NCBI GenBank assembly: GCA_947444195.1
Contig: CANEZL010000019.1
Location: 1 to 64,000 of the forward strand
Reading direction: 5' to 3'
Length of the DNA: 64,000 nt
Source: Methylobacteriaceae bacterium
Lineage (GTDB): Bacteria > Pseudomonadota > Alphaproteobacteria > Rhizobiales > Beijerinckiaceae
Positions 45,159 to 55,536 of the stretch are shown here, in pieces (position 1 is the stretch's first letter; each line of letters starts with the position of its first letter). A model generated the notes under the pieces. It was not told the origin of the DNA, made no database searches, and was given only the letters and a program-made list of their open reading frames with translations. Position numbers and translations under genes: made by a program.

Positions 45159-46546
45159 GCGGGGACCGGCTGCGGCCGCAGCGCCGCGGCCACGATCCGC
45201 GCCAGCGCCGCGGCCTGGTTGCGGATGTCGGGCACGGCGACGCTCTCCCACAAAGCCCCGCGCGCCAGGGGCCCGAGGGTCCAGAGGCGGGCGGAGCCAT
45301 CGCCGCGCACGGCGAGGTCGGCACCGACATCGAGCCCGATGCCGAAGGGGCCGGGCCGGGCGAGCCCGCGGTCGAACAGCCCGCGCAGCAGGGGATCCCC
45401 GGTCCCGGCGATCTGCCCGACGCCGCGGGCATCGAGGATGCACTGGACGTCGAGCACCTCCGCCGCCGCGCCGCCGCGGGGGCGGAGGGTGACGCGGGCC
45501 TCGTCCGGCCGGTCCTCGATCCCGAGGAGGCGGGCCGCCCGCACCACGAGGGATCCCTCGGCGATCTCGGCGGCGATGGCCGCGCCCGCGGGCGGCGCGG
45601 CCCGGTGCCGGTGCACGTCCCAGTACGGGCGCAGATGGCGCAGGAAGCGTGCCCGCTCGGGCGGCGGCAGGCGCAGCCACAGGGCGTCGGTGGCCGGGCG
45701 CAGGGCGTCGATCACCCCGTGCCAGCCGACGCCCGCCGCCTCCGCCGCGGCGACCTCCCGGCGGATCCCGGCGAGGAGCCGGGTCAGCGAGGCGGCCTCG
45801 GGGGCGAGATCCGGCCGGGGCCACGTCCCCGCCGGGGCGTGCACCGCGGGGACGAGGCCGCGCCGGGAGAGCGCCACCACCTGGCCCGAGAAGCCCTGGC
45901 GGCGCAGGGTCAGGACGGCGTCGACCATGCTGAGCCCGGTGCCCACCACGAGGACGGGCCGGTGCGGGTGCAGGCGCCCCAGGCCCTCGGGCCGCCAGGG
46001 ATCGACGCGGTGGCGGCTCTCCAGCCCGCCGGGGGCGGCGAGGTTGCCCATGGCCAGGACCGCGCCGGCCACGGCGTGGCGCCGCCCGCCCTCGCTGGTC
46101 AGAACCAGGCCGCCGGGGCCGGGCCGCGCGTCCGTGATCGCCTCGTTGACGAGGTGCAGGCGCGGCACGCCCCCCGCCGTCACGGCCCCGGCGAGCAGTT
46201 CCCCGAGATAGCGCCCGTAGAGGCCGCGTGCCGCGAAGGTGCCGGCCGGCGTCCGCCGCACGCCCGCGTCCGGCTCGGCCCCGGCGAGCCAGTCCTCGAA
46301 GTGTCCCGGCCGGTCCGGGAAGGCGCTCATGTTGGCCGCGCGCACGTTGAGCAGGTGGTCCGGATTGCCGGTGTCGTAGGCGCGCCCGCGTCCGAACCGC
46401 TCCGCCCGCTCGCAGAGCAGCACCGGGTAGTCCGGCGGCAGATGCGCCAGGAGCTGGATCGCGGCCACGGTGCCGCTGAAGCCCGCCCCGATCACGGCGA
46501 CCGGGAGCTTCTGGTGGGAATCGGGGCGTGCGGCGGATTCGGGCAT
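45062..46546 (-). CDS. FAD/NAD(P)-binding protein (HpnW/DUF-type FAD_NAD_binding_9)
   Basis: 494 residues. N-terminal FAD-binding motif [20 protein letters not shown], then [18 protein letters not shown], and a second nucleotide-binding motif [20 protein letters not shown] near residue 195. Resembles flavoproteins annotated only as FAD/NAD(P)-binding or putative hydroxyacylglutathione/lysine N-oxygenase-like; substrate unknown. Its C-terminal 32 codons are antisense to the end of lysK. It lies downstream of the metallopeptidase gene on the same strand (148 bases). The exact Pfam name is from memory. Confidence 0.8.
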   Translation of the reverse strand: MPESAARPDSHQKLPVAVIGAGFSGTVAAIQLLAHLPPDYPVLLCERAERFGRGRAYDTGNPDHLLNVRAANMSAFPDRPGHFEDWLAGAEPDAGVRRTPAGTFAARGLYGRYLGELLAGAVTAGGVPRLHLVNEAITDARPGPGGLVLTSEGGRRHAVAGAVLAMGNLAAPGGLESRHRVDPWRPEGLGRLHPHRPVLVVGTGLSMVDAVLTLRRQGFSGQVVALSRRGLVPAVHAPAGTWPRPDLAPEAASLTRLLAGIRREVAAAEAAGVGWHGVIDALRPATDALWLRLPPPERARFLRHLRPYWDVHRHRAAPPAGAAIAAEIAEGSLVVRAARLLGIEDRPDEARVTLRPRGGAAAEVLDVQCILDARGVGQIAGTGDPLLRGLFDRGLARPGPFGIGLDVGADLAVRGDGSARLWTLGPLARGALWESVAVPDIRNQAAALARIVAAALRPQPVPAYAAVRPVKAACPAISDPDRASAMSPRVSSTP

Positions 46547-46613
46547 CGGCTCGGGGGTTTGCGGCGGACAAGCACCTCAGATTAGCCCGCCGGCCGGGCC
46601 GCTTCCATGAAAG

Positions 46614-46664
46614 GGCAGGAACGTTCTCGGGCCGCAACCGCGAAGAACGTCCTGCCGAGGGGGC
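46614..46664 (-). terminator. Possible transcription end after the metallopeptidase gene
   Basis: Imperfect inverted repeat, GCAGGAACGTTCT against AGAACGTCCTGC with one bulged base, about 25-base loop, located 30-80 bases after the stop of the minus-strand metallopeptidase gene. No clear T tract on either strand, so the role is uncertain. Confidence 0.35.
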
Positions 46665-46694
46665 GATCCGGAGAGGATCGTCGGCACAGGTTCC

Positions 46695-47882
46695 TCACGC
46701 CGTCGGCGCGGCCACCTTCTGGCGCAGGCCCGCGATCACCGCCTTCAGGATGTCGAGCCCGGTCTCGTCGCCGCCCTGGATCGGCACGTCGCTGCGCACC
46801 CCGTAGATCAGCTCGTGCACGAAGGCGAGCTTGGCGATCACCGCCGGGGTCAGGCTGAAGGGATAGAGCGCGTTCTGGCCCATGCTGTTGGAGAGCGAGT
46901 TGATGGCGTAGGTGAGCGGCATCCACGCCTCGACCAGCCGGTCGAGATCGGCCGCGCGGTAGGGGTCGAAGTCGATCACCACCGGCACGCTCGGCCCGCG
47001 GCGCAGGCGCGGGCGCAGGTGCAGCTCGAAGGTCGAGGCGGTCTCCACCGTGTCGACGATGTGCAGGTAGTGCGCGAAGGTCTCGGCGAAATCCTCCCAG
47101 GGGTGGCTGGTGGCGTAGGGGGAGACGTAGGCCTCCTCCCAGTCCGCGGGGCCGCCGCGGGCGTAGTGGTTCTGGAGCGCGCCCGCGTAGTCCAGGCTCT
47201 CGTCCCCGAACAGGTCCCGGAAGCGGGCGAGGTTCGGCCCGTTCATCACGAGCAGGTACCAGAAATAATGCCCGATCTCGTGCCGGAAGTGGCCGAGCAG
47301 GGTGCGGTAATGCTCGCCGAACAGGGTCCGGCGACGCTCGCGCTCCACGTCGTCGGCCTCGGCGATGTTCAGGGTGATGAGGCCGTTGAGATGCCCCGTC
47401 ATCACCGGGGGACCGCCCACATAGGTCTCGGACGGGTCGACCAGGAAGTCGAAGGCGAGGCCGTCCGTGTACTGCGCCCGCGTCGCCAGCGGCAGTTCGA
47501 GGCGCAGCAGCGAGTAGAACAGCCGGTGCTTGGCGGCCTCCACCTGGCGCCAGCGGGTGAGGTTCCAGGGGATCGTGAGGTCGGGCACCACCCGGTTGTG
47601 GCGGCAGGTGGTGCAGAAGATGTCGGGCTGCTCGTCGGGCACCAGCCAGTTGCAGGCGCCGTGGGCGGCGTTGGCGCAGAAGCGGTAGCGCCGGCCCGGA
47701 TGCGCGTAGGCGTGATGGACGGGCACCCCCGCCGAGCCCGGATGGGCGGAGACGCCCACGGGCTCCAGGGCGGAGACCTCGTGGCGGTCGCAGACGTAGC
47801 CGAGCCTGCGCGCGCAGCTCTCGCAGGCGGTGGCCTCGAAGGTCACGGGCTGGTCGCAGGCCTGGCACTGGAAGATCTTCAT
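46695..47882 (-). CDS. Zinc-ribbon-containing putative zinc metallopeptidase
   Basis: 395 residues from the ATG at 47882 (MKIFQCQACDQPVTFEATAC). The N-terminal zinc ribbon has C6, C9, C20 and C23; a second cysteine set is C69, C77, C90 and C93. The catalytic motif is HEIGHYFW (H201, E202, H205), a zincin signature, with WEDFAETFAHYLH downstream as candidate third ligand. This matches an uncharacterised family of bacterial zinc-binding metallopeptidases. It is divergent from the transglutaminase/amidoligase cassette, and the 255-base spacer may serve both, which suggests a shared peptide-modification role (inference). Confidence 0.85.
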   Translation of the reverse strand: MKIFQCQACDQPVTFEATACESCARRLGYVCDRHEVSALEPVGVSAHPGSAGVPVHHAYAHPGRRYRFCANAAHGACNWLVPDEQPDIFCTTCRHNRVVPDLTIPWNLTRWRQVEAAKHRLFYSLLRLELPLATRAQYTDGLAFDFLVDPSETYVGGPPVMTGHLNGLITLNIAEADDVERERRRTLFGEHYRTLLGHFRHEIGHYFWYLLVMNGPNLARFRDLFGDESLDYAGALQNHYARGGPADWEEAYVSPYATSHPWEDFAETFAHYLHIVDTVETASTFELHLRPRLRRGPSVPVVIDFDPYRAADLDRLVEAWMPLTYAINSLSNSMGQNALYPFSLTPAVIAKLAFVHELIYGVRSDVPIQGGDETGLDILKAVIAGLRQKVAAPTA

Positions 47883-48137
47883 GGGCACGTACCGAGCCGG
47901 ACCTGAGACGATGCGGGACCCGACCGCGCGGGGCGGTCCGCGGCGCGGCACCCCTCGCTGGCCTCAAAACGGGCTTGGCCGCCAAAGTTCCCGATTTCCA
48001 GAGCCGGCCACCAGAACATGCACGGACCGGGCCGCATGGAAATTGCTTGGCAGCCCCGCTGTGCCCCATATGGCCCGGAGGCCAACCGCGCCCTGCGGCC
48101 CACGGCGTCGGCATCCGACCTTCAGACGAGAGTGACC

Positions 48138-51100
48138 GTGTCGATCAAAGCCGCCCTGCACCACGTCACCCATTACCGCTACGACCGGCCGATCAGCCTC
48201 GGTCCGCAGGTGGTCCGCCTCAGGCCGGCGCCGCACGCGCGGGTGAAGATCCCCGCCTACGCCCTGAAGGTGACGCCGGAGAACCATTTCCTGAACTGGC
48301 AGCAGGACCCGAACGGCAACTGGCTCGCCCGCCTCGTCTTCCCGGAGAAGACGCAGGAGCTGAAGATCGAGGTCGACCTCACCGCCGAGATGGCGGTGAT
48401 CAACCCGTTCGACTTCTTCGTCGAGGATTACGCGCAGACGATGCCCTTCGCCTACGCGGGGGACCTGAGGAGCGAGCTCGCCCCCTACCTCGCCCTGGAC
48501 GAGGCGCGGGGCCCCGAGCTCGACGCCTTCCTGGCGGAAATCCCCGAGAGGACGGGGCACGAGAGCAACACCGTGCTCTTCCTCGTGGCCCTCAACCGGC
48601 TGGTCGCCGGGGAGATCGCCTACGGCGTGCGCATGGAGCCCGGCGTCCAGACCGCCGCCGAGACGCTGACCCTGAAGAGCGGTTCCTGCCGCGATTCGGC
48701 CTGGCTCCTGGTGCAGATCCTGCGCCGGCTCGGGCTCGCGGCCCGCTTCACCTCCGGCTACCTGATCCAGCTCGTGCCCGACACCACGGCGGTGGACGGG
48801 CCGGAGGGCACCAAGACCGACTTCACGGACCTGCACGCCTGGGCCGAGGCCTACCTGCCGGGCGCCGGCTGGGTCGGCCTCGACGCCACCTCCGGGCTCC
48901 TCTGCGGCGAGGGCCACATCCCGCTCGCCTCGACCCCGCACTACCGCAGCGCGGCGCCGATCTCGGGGCTCGCCGAGCCCGCCGAGACCACGTTCGGCTT
49001 CGACATGGGCGTGACCCGCGTGGCCGAGACCGCGCGCATCACCAAGCCGTTCTCGGACGACGTCTGGACCGGGATGGACCGGCTCGGCGCGCAGGTCGAC
49101 GCCGACCTCGCCGCCCAGGACGTGCGCCTGACCATGGGCGGCGAGCCCACCTTCGTCTGCGTGGACGACTTCGAATCGCCCGAGTGGAACACCGCCGCGG
49201 TGGGCCCGACCAAGCGCGCCCGCGCCGATGAACTGATCCGGCGCCTGCGCGACCGCTTCGGGGCCGGCGGCTTCCTGCATTACGGCCAGGGCAAGTGGTA
49301 TCCGGGCGAGAGCCTGCCGCGCTGGGCCTTCGGCCTGTACTGGCGCCGGGACGGCAAGCCGGTCTGGCGCGATCCCGGGCTGATCGCGCCGGAGGGGGGC
49401 ACCGACGCCACCATCGCGCAGGCCCGCGGCCTGATCGAGGCGCTGGCCGAGCGGCTGTCGCTCGGCGCCTACGTGCTGCCGGCCTTCGAGGACGCGGAGT
49501 ACTGGGAGAAGGAGCAGGCGCGCCTGCCCGTCAACGTCACCCCGATCCGTGCCGAGAGCGGCTCGGTGGAGTACGATGCCCGCATCGCCCGCGCCTTCCG
49601 GCGCGGCTTCGGCGAGCCCGCCGCCTACGTGCTGCCGCTGGCGAGCCTGGCCGTGGGGGGCGACGACGACCGCGCCTGGATCTCCGAGGCCTGGAGCTTC
49701 CGCCGGGGCAACACCTTCCTGGTGCCGGGCGATTCCCCGGCGGGTTTCCGGCTGCCGCTGGCCCAGCTCCCCCACGTGCCGCCGGAGAGCTACCCCTACT
49801 ACCAGCCGCAGGACCCGCTGGAGGCGCGCGGCGACCTGCCGGAGGGGGCGGACGCGGCGCGGGCGCGGGACGGGGCCGGCCCCGCGGGGGTGGCGGTGCG
49901 CACCGCGCTCACCGTCGAGCCCCGCGACGGGGTGCTGCGGGTGTTCATGCCCCCGCTCCAGCGGGCGGAGGAGTACCTCGAACTCGTGGGCCATCTCGAG
50001 GCGGCGGCCGCCGCCTGCCGGCAGCCGATCCACATCGAGGGCTACGAGCCCCCCTACGACCCGCGCCTCAGCGTGATCAAGGTCACCCCCGATCCCGGCG
50101 TGATCGAGGTCAACGTGCACCCCGCCGCCTCCTGGCGCGAAGCGGTGGACATCACCACGGGCCTCTACGCGGAGGCGCGCCAGACCCGGCTCGGGGCCGA
50201 GAAGTTCATGACGGACGGCCGCCACACCGGCACGGGGGGCGGCAACCACGTGGTGGTGGGCGGGGCCACGCCCGACGATTCGCCCTTCCTGCGCCGGCCC
50301 GACCTGCTGAAGAGCCTCGTGCTCTACTGGCAGCGCCACCCCTCCCTCTCGTACCTGTTCTCGGGCCTCTATATCGGCCCGACGAGCCAGGCCCCGCGCA
50401 TGGACGAGGCGCGCCACGACGGGCTCTACGAACTGGAGATCGCCCTCCACCAGGTGCCGGCGCCGGACGCGCCCAACATCCCGCGCTGGCTCGTGGACCG
50501 GATCTTCCGCAACATCCTCGTGGACGTCACCGGCAACACCCACCGGGCCGAGATCTGCATCGACAAGCTCTACTCGCCCGACGGCCCGACGGGGCGCCTC
50601 GGCCTCGTGGAGTTCCGGGCCTTCGAGATGCCGCCGGACGCGCGCATGAGCCTCGCCCAGCAATTGCTGCTGCGCGCGCTGATCGCGTGGTTCTGGCGCG
50701 AGCCGCAGGAGGGGGCCTGTGTCCGCTGGGGCACGGGGCTGCACGATCGCTTCATGCTGCCGCATTTCCTCGGGGCCGATTTCCGCGGCGTGCTGGATGA
50801 TCTGGCCCGGGCCGGCTACGCTTTCGACCCCGTCGCCTTCGAGGCGCAGCAGCTGTTCCGCTTCCCCGTCTTCGGGCAGGTGGAGCATGCGGGCGTGCAG
50901 CTCGAACTGCGGCAGGCGCTGGAGCCGTGGCACGTGCTCGGCGAGGAGGGAACGAGCGGGGGGACCGTGCGCTTCGTCGACAGCTCCGTCGAGCGCCTGC
51001 AGGTGAAGGTGAACGGCTTCGTGCCGGGCCGGCACGTGATCGCGTGCAACGGCCGGCGCCTGCCGATGACCGCGACCGGCACGGCGGGCGAGGCCGTGGC

Positions 51101-51410
51101 GGCCCTGCGCTTCAAGGCGTGGCAGCCGGCCTCATCCCTGCACCCGACGATCCCCGCCCACTCGCCCCTGACCTTCGACATCCTCGACGGCTGGAGCGGG
51201 CGCTCGCTGGGCGGCTGCCGCTACCACGTGGCCCATCCGGGCGGTCGCAACTACGAGACCCATCCGGTCAACGCCTACGAGGCCGAGGGGCGCCGCCTCG
51301 CCCGCTTCCAGCCGCACGGCCACACGCCGGGCCAGGTGGCGATGCCGCGCGAGGAGACGAACCCCGAGTTCCCGCTGACCCTCGACCTGCGCACGCCCGC
51401 ACCGCAATGA
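48138..51410 (+). CDS. Transglutaminase-like protein fused to DUF2126 amidoligase domain
   Basis: 1090 residues. The N-terminal bacterial transglutaminase N domain ([19 protein letters not shown]) leads into a transglutaminase/protease core with triad C184 ([15 protein letters not shown]), H233 ([12 protein letters not shown]) and D249 (WVGLDATSG). From about residue 310 the DUF2126 domain follows, predicted as a COOH-NH2 ligase (amidoligase): [37 protein letters not shown]-type [27 protein letters not shown]. The start is taken as GTG at 48138; ATG is absent nearby. Its TGA overlaps the next gene's ATG. Function is predicted only: making and breaking amide bonds on peptides. Confidence 0.9.
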   Translation: MSIKAALHHVTHYRYDRPISLGPQVVRLRPAPHARVKIPAYALKVTPENHFLNWQQDPNGNWLARLVFPEKTQELKIEVDLTAEMAVINPFDFFVEDYAQTMPFAYAGDLRSELAPYLALDEARGPELDAFLAEIPERTGHESNTVLFLVALNRLVAGEIAYGVRMEPGVQTAAETLTLKSGSCRDSAWLLVQILRRLGLAARFTSGYLIQLVPDTTAVDGPEGTKTDFTDLHAWAEAYLPGAGWVGLDATSGLLCGEGHIPLASTPHYRSAAPISGLAEPAETTFGFDMGVTRVAETARITKPFSDDVWTGMDRLGAQVDADLAAQDVRLTMGGEPTFVCVDDFESPEWNTAAVGPTKRARADELIRRLRDRFGAGGFLHYGQGKWYPGESLPRWAFGLYWRRDGKPVWRDPGLIAPEGGTDATIAQARGLIEALAERLSLGAYVLPAFEDAEYWEKEQARLPVNVTPIRAESGSVEYDARIARAFRRGFGEPAAYVLPLASLAVGGDDDRAWISEAWSFRRGNTFLVPGDSPAGFRLPLAQLPHVPPESYPYYQPQDPLEARGDLPEGADAARARDGAGPAGVAVRTALTVEPRDGVLRVFMPPLQRAEEYLELVGHLEAAAAACRQPIHIEGYEPPYDPRLSVIKVTPDPGVIEVNVHPAASWREAVDITTGLYAEARQTRLGAEKFMTDGRHTGTGGGNHVVVGGATPDDSPFLRRPDLLKSLVLYWQRHPSLSYLFSGLYIGPTSQAPRMDEARHDGLYELEIALHQVPAPDAPNIPRWLVDRIFRNILVDVTGNTHRAEICIDKLYSPDGPTGRLGLVEFRAFEMPPDARMSLAQQLLLRALIAWFWREPQEGACVRWGTGLHDRFMLPHFLGADFRGVLDDLARAGYAFDPVAFEAQQLFRFPVFGQVEHAGVQLELRQALEPWHVLGEEGTSGGTVRFVDSSVERLQVKVNGFVPGRHVIACNGRRLPMTATGTAGEAVAALRFKAWQPASSLHPTIPAHSPLTFDILDGWSGRSLGGCRYHVAHPGGRNYETHPVNAYEAEGRRLARFQPHGHTPGQVAMPREETNPEFPLTLDLRTPAPQ

Positions 51411-53926
51411 CGCCGCAGGGGAGCCTCGGGGACGCGGAGGGCGGGGAGCAGCTCGCCCGCTGGACCGCCGGATACCGGCCGCAGGACGGCCGGCCCGACG
51501 AGTACCGCGCCCCCGACGGGTCCCCGCGCGGCGCCTGGCCGCGCCTCCTCGCGCGGCTCGGGGCGCTGGGCGAGGCGGAGATGATGGCCCGGTTCGTCTC
51601 GGCGGAGCGGCACATCCGCGATGCCGGCATCTCCTTCCGGGTCTACGGCGACCAGCGCGAGCATGCCTGGCCGCTCGGCTCGCTGCCCCTCGTCATCGAG
51701 GCCGCCGAGTGGCGGGCGCTGAGCGCGGGCCTCGTCCAGCGCGCCGCGCTGATGGAGGCGATCCTCGCCGACCTCTACGGGCCGGCCACCCTGGTGGCCG
51801 AGGGCCACCTGCCGGCCGCCGTGGTGGCCGGCTCGCCCGAGTTCCTGCGCCCCCTCCACGGCGTCCCGCCGCCCGGGGGGCGCTACCTCCGCCTCTACGC
51901 CGCCGATATCGGGCGGGGCCCCGATGGACGCTGGCAGGTGCTGGCCGACCGGACCCAGGCGCCCTCCGGCCTCGGCTGGGTTCTGGAGAACCGGATGGTG
52001 CTGGCCCGCGCCTTCCCGGACTTCTTCGAGGAGCTGCGCGTCGAGCGGCTGCCCGCCTTCTTCCAGGCCTTCCGGGAGGGCCTCGCGGCGGGCTCGGAGC
52101 GCGCGGACCCGCGCATCTGCCTGCTGACCTCGGGCCCCTACAGCAGCACTTACGTGGAGCAGGCCGCGCTCGCCCGCTATCTCGGCCTGCTCCTCGTGGA
52201 GGGCGACGACCTCGTGATGCGGGACGGGCGCCTGCACGTGCGCACCGTCTCCGGGCTGAAGCGGGCCGACGCCCTCTGGCGCCGGATCGACGCCGACTAT
52301 CTCGACCCCCTCGAACTCAACCCGGCCTCGCGCCTCGGCGTGCCCGGCATCCTGGAGGCCCTGCGCAACGGCAGCCTCGTGATGGCCAACATGCCGGGGG
52401 CGGGCCTCGTGGAATCGGGGGCGCTCGCCGCCTACCTGCCGGGCATCGCCCGGCGCCTGCGCGGGGAGGACCTGAAGCTCGCCGGCCCCGAGACCCTGTG
52501 GTGCGGCGATCCCGACGCGCTCGCCCGGGTGCGCGACGACCTCGACGCCTTCACCCTGCGGCCCGCGGCCACCGCGCGGCGGGGGGCGGGACGCGACGCG
52601 ATCCTCGGCCCCCAGGCGCTCGCCGCCGAGCGGGCCCGGGCCATCGCGGCCCTGCACGACCGGCCCTTCGACTACGTGGCGCAGGCGCTCGGCCCCCTCT
52701 CGACCATGCCGGGCTGGGAGCGCGGCCCGGAGGGCCTGCGCCTCGTGCCGCGGCCCTTCGTGCTGCGGGTCTTCGCCGCGCGCACGGAAGCCGGCTGGCA
52801 GGTGATGCCCGGCGGCTTCTGCCGGGTCTCGGAGGGGGAGCATCTCGATCCCGGCGAGATGCGCCTCGGCATCCGGGCGGCCGACGTCTGGATCCTCTCC
52901 GAGACGCCGGTGGAGACCCGCGGCCTCGTGCAGTCGCGCCCGCCGCGGGTGCGCCGGATCGCCGGGCACCTGCCCTCGCGGGCCGCCGACGGCCTGTTCT
53001 GGTTCGGCCGCTACATCGAGCGGGCGGAGAGCGTGATCCGCCTCGTCGTCGCCCATCTGCGCAGCGTCGGCGACGCGGTGGCCACCGACATCCGGGGCGG
53101 CACGCACGCGCCGACCGCCGCGCGCATCCGCAGCCTGCTCACCGACTGGGGGGCGGCGCGCGCGGCCGACCTGCCCACCGCGTCCCTCGCCCAGGAGGCG
53201 CTGAGCGGGCGCGACCTGCGCGGCGCGGCCCGCGCCCATATCGAGGCGGCCCGGCGCAACGCCGCCACCCTGCGCAACCGGCTCTCGGGCGAGGCTTGGC
53301 GGGTGCTCGCCGACCTCGCGGACCTGCTCGCCCTCGATCCGGGGCGCGGCTTCACCGAATCGCAGCTGCTCGGCCGGGCCGAGCGGGCGCTGAGCCACCT
53401 CTCGGCGCTCTCGGGCCTCGCCCACGAGAACCTGAACCGGGCGGCGGGCTGGCACTTCGTGGATCTCGGCCGCCGCATCGAGCGGGCGATCAACACCTGC
53501 GACTTCGCCCTGGCCTTCGCCCACGACGAGGCCGACCCCGAGAGCCTCGGCGTGATGCTGGCCCTGTGCGACTCGCAGATCAGCTACGGCGCCCGCTACC
53601 TGGAGGGCGTCGCCCTCGACGCCGTGCGCGACCTCGTCCTGCTCGATCCCTACAATCCCCGCTCCATCGCCTTCCAGGTGGAGGCGGTGGCCCGCCACCT
53701 CGCCGAGCTCCCGGCCCTGTCGGCGGACGGGCTGCCCGAGCCGCAATGCCGCCTCGCCGCGCGCATCGTCGCGGAGTTCCGCAGCAGCGAGGCCGCCGAC
53801 CTCGACGCGGTCGGCATGACCCGCATCGAGAGCGAATTGGAGCGGCTGGCCGACTCGATCGCCGGCCGGTACTTTCCCCGCGGCCCGGAAGCCATGCGCT
53901 CGGAAAAACTCGCGGGGCTCGGGTGA
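51407..53926 (+). CDS. Circularly permuted ATP-grasp domain fused to alpha-E domain
   Basis: 839 residues. Residues about 80-490 correspond to the circularly permuted ATP-grasp type 2 domain ([78 protein letters not shown]). Residues about 520-830 are the alpha-helical alpha-E domain ([53 protein letters not shown]). In most genomes these are two separate neighbouring genes; here they are one. The ATG start overlaps the preceding stop (ATGA) and the stop overlaps the next GTG (GTGA), so all three are translationally coupled. Probable peptide ligase; substrate unknown. Confidence 0.9.
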   Translation: MTPQGSLGDAEGGEQLARWTAGYRPQDGRPDEYRAPDGSPRGAWPRLLARLGALGEAEMMARFVSAERHIRDAGISFRVYGDQREHAWPLGSLPLVIEAAEWRALSAGLVQRAALMEAILADLYGPATLVAEGHLPAAVVAGSPEFLRPLHGVPPPGGRYLRLYAADIGRGPDGRWQVLADRTQAPSGLGWVLENRMVLARAFPDFFEELRVERLPAFFQAFREGLAAGSERADPRICLLTSGPYSSTYVEQAALARYLGLLLVEGDDLVMRDGRLHVRTVSGLKRADALWRRIDADYLDPLELNPASRLGVPGILEALRNGSLVMANMPGAGLVESGALAAYLPGIARRLRGEDLKLAGPETLWCGDPDALARVRDDLDAFTLRPAATARRGAGRDAILGPQALAAERARAIAALHDRPFDYVAQALGPLSTMPGWERGPEGLRLVPRPFVLRVFAARTEAGWQVMPGGFCRVSEGEHLDPGEMRLGIRAADVWILSETPVETRGLVQSRPPRVRRIAGHLPSRAADGLFWFGRYIERAESVIRLVVAHLRSVGDAVATDIRGGTHAPTAARIRSLLTDWGAARAADLPTASLAQEALSGRDLRGAARAHIEAARRNAATLRNRLSGEAWRVLADLADLLALDPGRGFTESQLLGRAERALSHLSALSGLAHENLNRAAGWHFVDLGRRIERAINTCDFALAFAHDEADPESLGVMLALCDSQISYGARYLEGVALDAVRDLVLLDPYNPRSIAFQVEAVARHLAELPALSADGLPEPQCRLAARIVAEFRSSEAADLDAVGMTRIESELERLADSIAGRYFPRGPEAMRSEKLAGLG

Positions 53927-54840
53927 TCTACACGCTGCGCCACCGCACCGCCTACCGCTACGGCCGGCCCGTGCGCTTCGCCCGCTGCTCCCTGCGCCTG
54001 AAGCCGCAGACGGGGGAGGGGCAGACCGTGCTGTCGAGCACGGTCACGGTCACGCCGAGCCCGGCCTCCGCCGTGACCCGGCGCGATTATTTCGGGATCG
54101 AGACCCTCGGCCTCACCCTCGACGCGCCCCATACCGAGTTCAGCGTCGAGGCCCTCTCCCGGGTCGAGGTCGCCCGGCCCCCGCCGCCGCCCCCCGAATC
54201 CGGCCCGGACTGGGAGGCGGTGCGCGCCGCGGTGGTGGCCGGCCGCGCCCTGGGGCCCGACGCGCCGGTCCATTTCCTGTTCCCGAGCGCGCGGGTGCCC
54301 CTCGTCCCCGAGATCGCCGACTACGCGCGGGCGAGCTTTCCTCCCGGCCGCAGCGCCTACGGGGGCGCCCTCGACCTGATGCACCGGATCCGCGCCGATT
54401 TCCGGTTCGACGCCCGCGCCACCACCGTCCACACCCCGGTGAGCGAGGCCTTCGCCCTGCGCGCCGGCGTCTGCCAGGACTTCGCCCACGTGATGATCGC
54501 GGGGCTGCGCGGCCTCGGCCTGCCCGCGGCCTATGTCAGCGGCTACCTGCGCACCACCCCGCCCCCCGGCCGCCCGCGCCTGCGCGGGGCCGATGCGAGC
54601 CACGCCTGGGTCGCGGTCTGGTGCGGGCAGGGCTGGATGGGGCTCGACCCCACCAACGCGGCGCCGGTGCAGGACGACCACATCGTGGTCGCCCGCGGGC
54701 GCGACTACGGGGACGTCGCCCCCATCGACGGCATCGTCTCCGGCTCGGGGCCGCAGCGGCTGCGGGTGGAGGTCGACGTGATCCCGGAGGACGAGGGGAA
54801 CGGGCCCCTCGCGGAGCCGGCCCTCGCCCTGGCGCGGTAG
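53923..54840 (+). CDS. Transglutaminase-like cysteine protease family protein
   Basis: 305 residues. Bacterial transglutaminase N domain (YTLRHRTAYRYGRPVRFARC) followed by the core with triad C184 (AGVCQDFAHVMIAG), H227 (ADASHAWVAVW) and D242 (WMGLDPTNAAPV). GTG start at 53923 overlaps the stop of the ATP-grasp/alpha-E gene. Together with the first gene of the cassette this gives two transglutaminase-fold enzymes flanking two predicted ligases, a pairing seen in widespread predicted peptide-modification operons. No signal peptide, so probably cytoplasmic. Confidence 0.9.
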   Translation: MIYTLRHRTAYRYGRPVRFARCSLRLKPQTGEGQTVLSSTVTVTPSPASAVTRRDYFGIETLGLTLDAPHTEFSVEALSRVEVARPPPPPPESGPDWEAVRAAVVAGRALGPDAPVHFLFPSARVPLVPEIADYARASFPPGRSAYGGALDLMHRIRADFRFDARATTVHTPVSEAFALRAGVCQDFAHVMIAGLRGLGLPAAYVSGYLRTTPPPGRPRLRGADASHAWVAVWCGQGWMGLDPTNAAPVQDDHIVVARGRDYGDVAPIDGIVSGSGPQRLRVEVDVIPEDEGNGPLAEPALALAR

Positions 54841-54857
54841 GGCAGGGGGCGCCGGCG

Positions 54858-54903
54858 CGTCGTCCCGAGAGCCGGCAACCACCTTTCGGGACGATGCCCT
54901 AGG
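54858..54903 (-). repeat. Dispersed palindromic repeat, copy D (short)
   Basis: Read on the minus strand: CTAGGGCATCGTCCCGAAAG, GTGGTTGCCGGCTCTCGGGA, CGACGC, that is, the second module of copies A and B in near-identical form. Its CTAG (54899-54902) contains the stop codon of mntR. Confidence 0.85.
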
Positions 54904-55369
54904 CCCCACCCCGGCCCTCGGCGAAGCGCCGGAACGCCTCCAGGGTCTCGCCGCTCACGTGGTGCTCGATGCCCTCCGCGTCGCGCCGGGCGGTCTCCGC
55001 GCTCACCCCCAGGGCGCAGAGGAAGCGCTCGACGACGCGGTGTCGCTCGCGCGCCTGATCGGCGAGGATGCGGCCGGCCTCGGTGAGGAAGACCCCGCGA
55101 TAGGGCCGCTGCTGCACCAGCCCGTCCTCGGACAGGCGCTTGAGCATCTTGGCCACCGTCGGCTGCGCCACGCCGAGGCGCGCGGCGATGTCGACCTGGC
55201 GCGCCTCGCCCCCGTCGCCGATCAGGTCGGCGATCAGCTCCACGTAATCCTCGGCCAGTTCCGAGCGCCGGGCCTCCCGGGCCTGCCGGAAGCTCGCGAC
55301 ATGGACCTCCGGGTCGACGAGGGGGTCTTCGGCGGCGATCGGACGGCGAGCCGGCATCGGACGGGGCAC
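54899..55369 (-). CDS. mntR: Manganese-responsive transcriptional regulator MntR (DtxR family)
   Basis: 156 residues. N-terminal winged helix ([20 protein letters not shown] with wing [17 protein letters not shown]) and C-terminal metal-binding/dimerisation helix ([31 protein letters not shown], split in the protein by no gap) with the Glu/His/Cys ligands typical of DtxR/MntR. Represses manganese uptake when Mn is plentiful. Divergent from mntH with a palindromic operator between. Start at 55369 or at 55357 four codons later. The stop lies inside repeat copy D, so the last residue or two may come from repeat sequence. Confidence 0.92.
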   Translation of the reverse strand: MPRPMPARRPIAAEDPLVDPEVHVASFRQAREARRSELAEDYVELIADLIGDGGEARQVDIAARLGVAQPTVAKMLKRLSEDGLVQQRPYRGVFLTEAGRILADQARERHRVVERFLCALGVSAETARRDAEGIEHHVSGETLEAFRRFAEGRGGA

Positions 55370-55469
55370 CTCGGGACAGGGGAATCGGACCGCCCTTCTA
55401 GCGCAGGCATCCCCGCCCAGGGAGCCCCCGCCCCCGACGATCGGCCGCGCGGGGCGAGCGATTTAGCCG

Positions 55470-55498
55470 TTCACAACCGTTATAGCTCAGGCTATGTT
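55470..55498 (+). promoter_or_regulatory. mntH promoter with overlapping MntR-type operator
   Basis: A -35 element TTCACA (55470-55475) and -10 TATGTT (55493-55498) are 17 bases apart. A palindrome ATAGC-TCAG-GCTAT (55482-55495), extended to TTATAGC...GCTATGTT, covers the spacer and -10, and resembles the MntR/Mur-type boxes known upstream of mntH in alphaproteobacteria. Repressor bound here would block RNA polymerase. Confidence 0.7.
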
Positions 55499-55536
55499 TT
55501 GGGTGCACCGCACCCTCCGCACCGGAACCGACGCCC

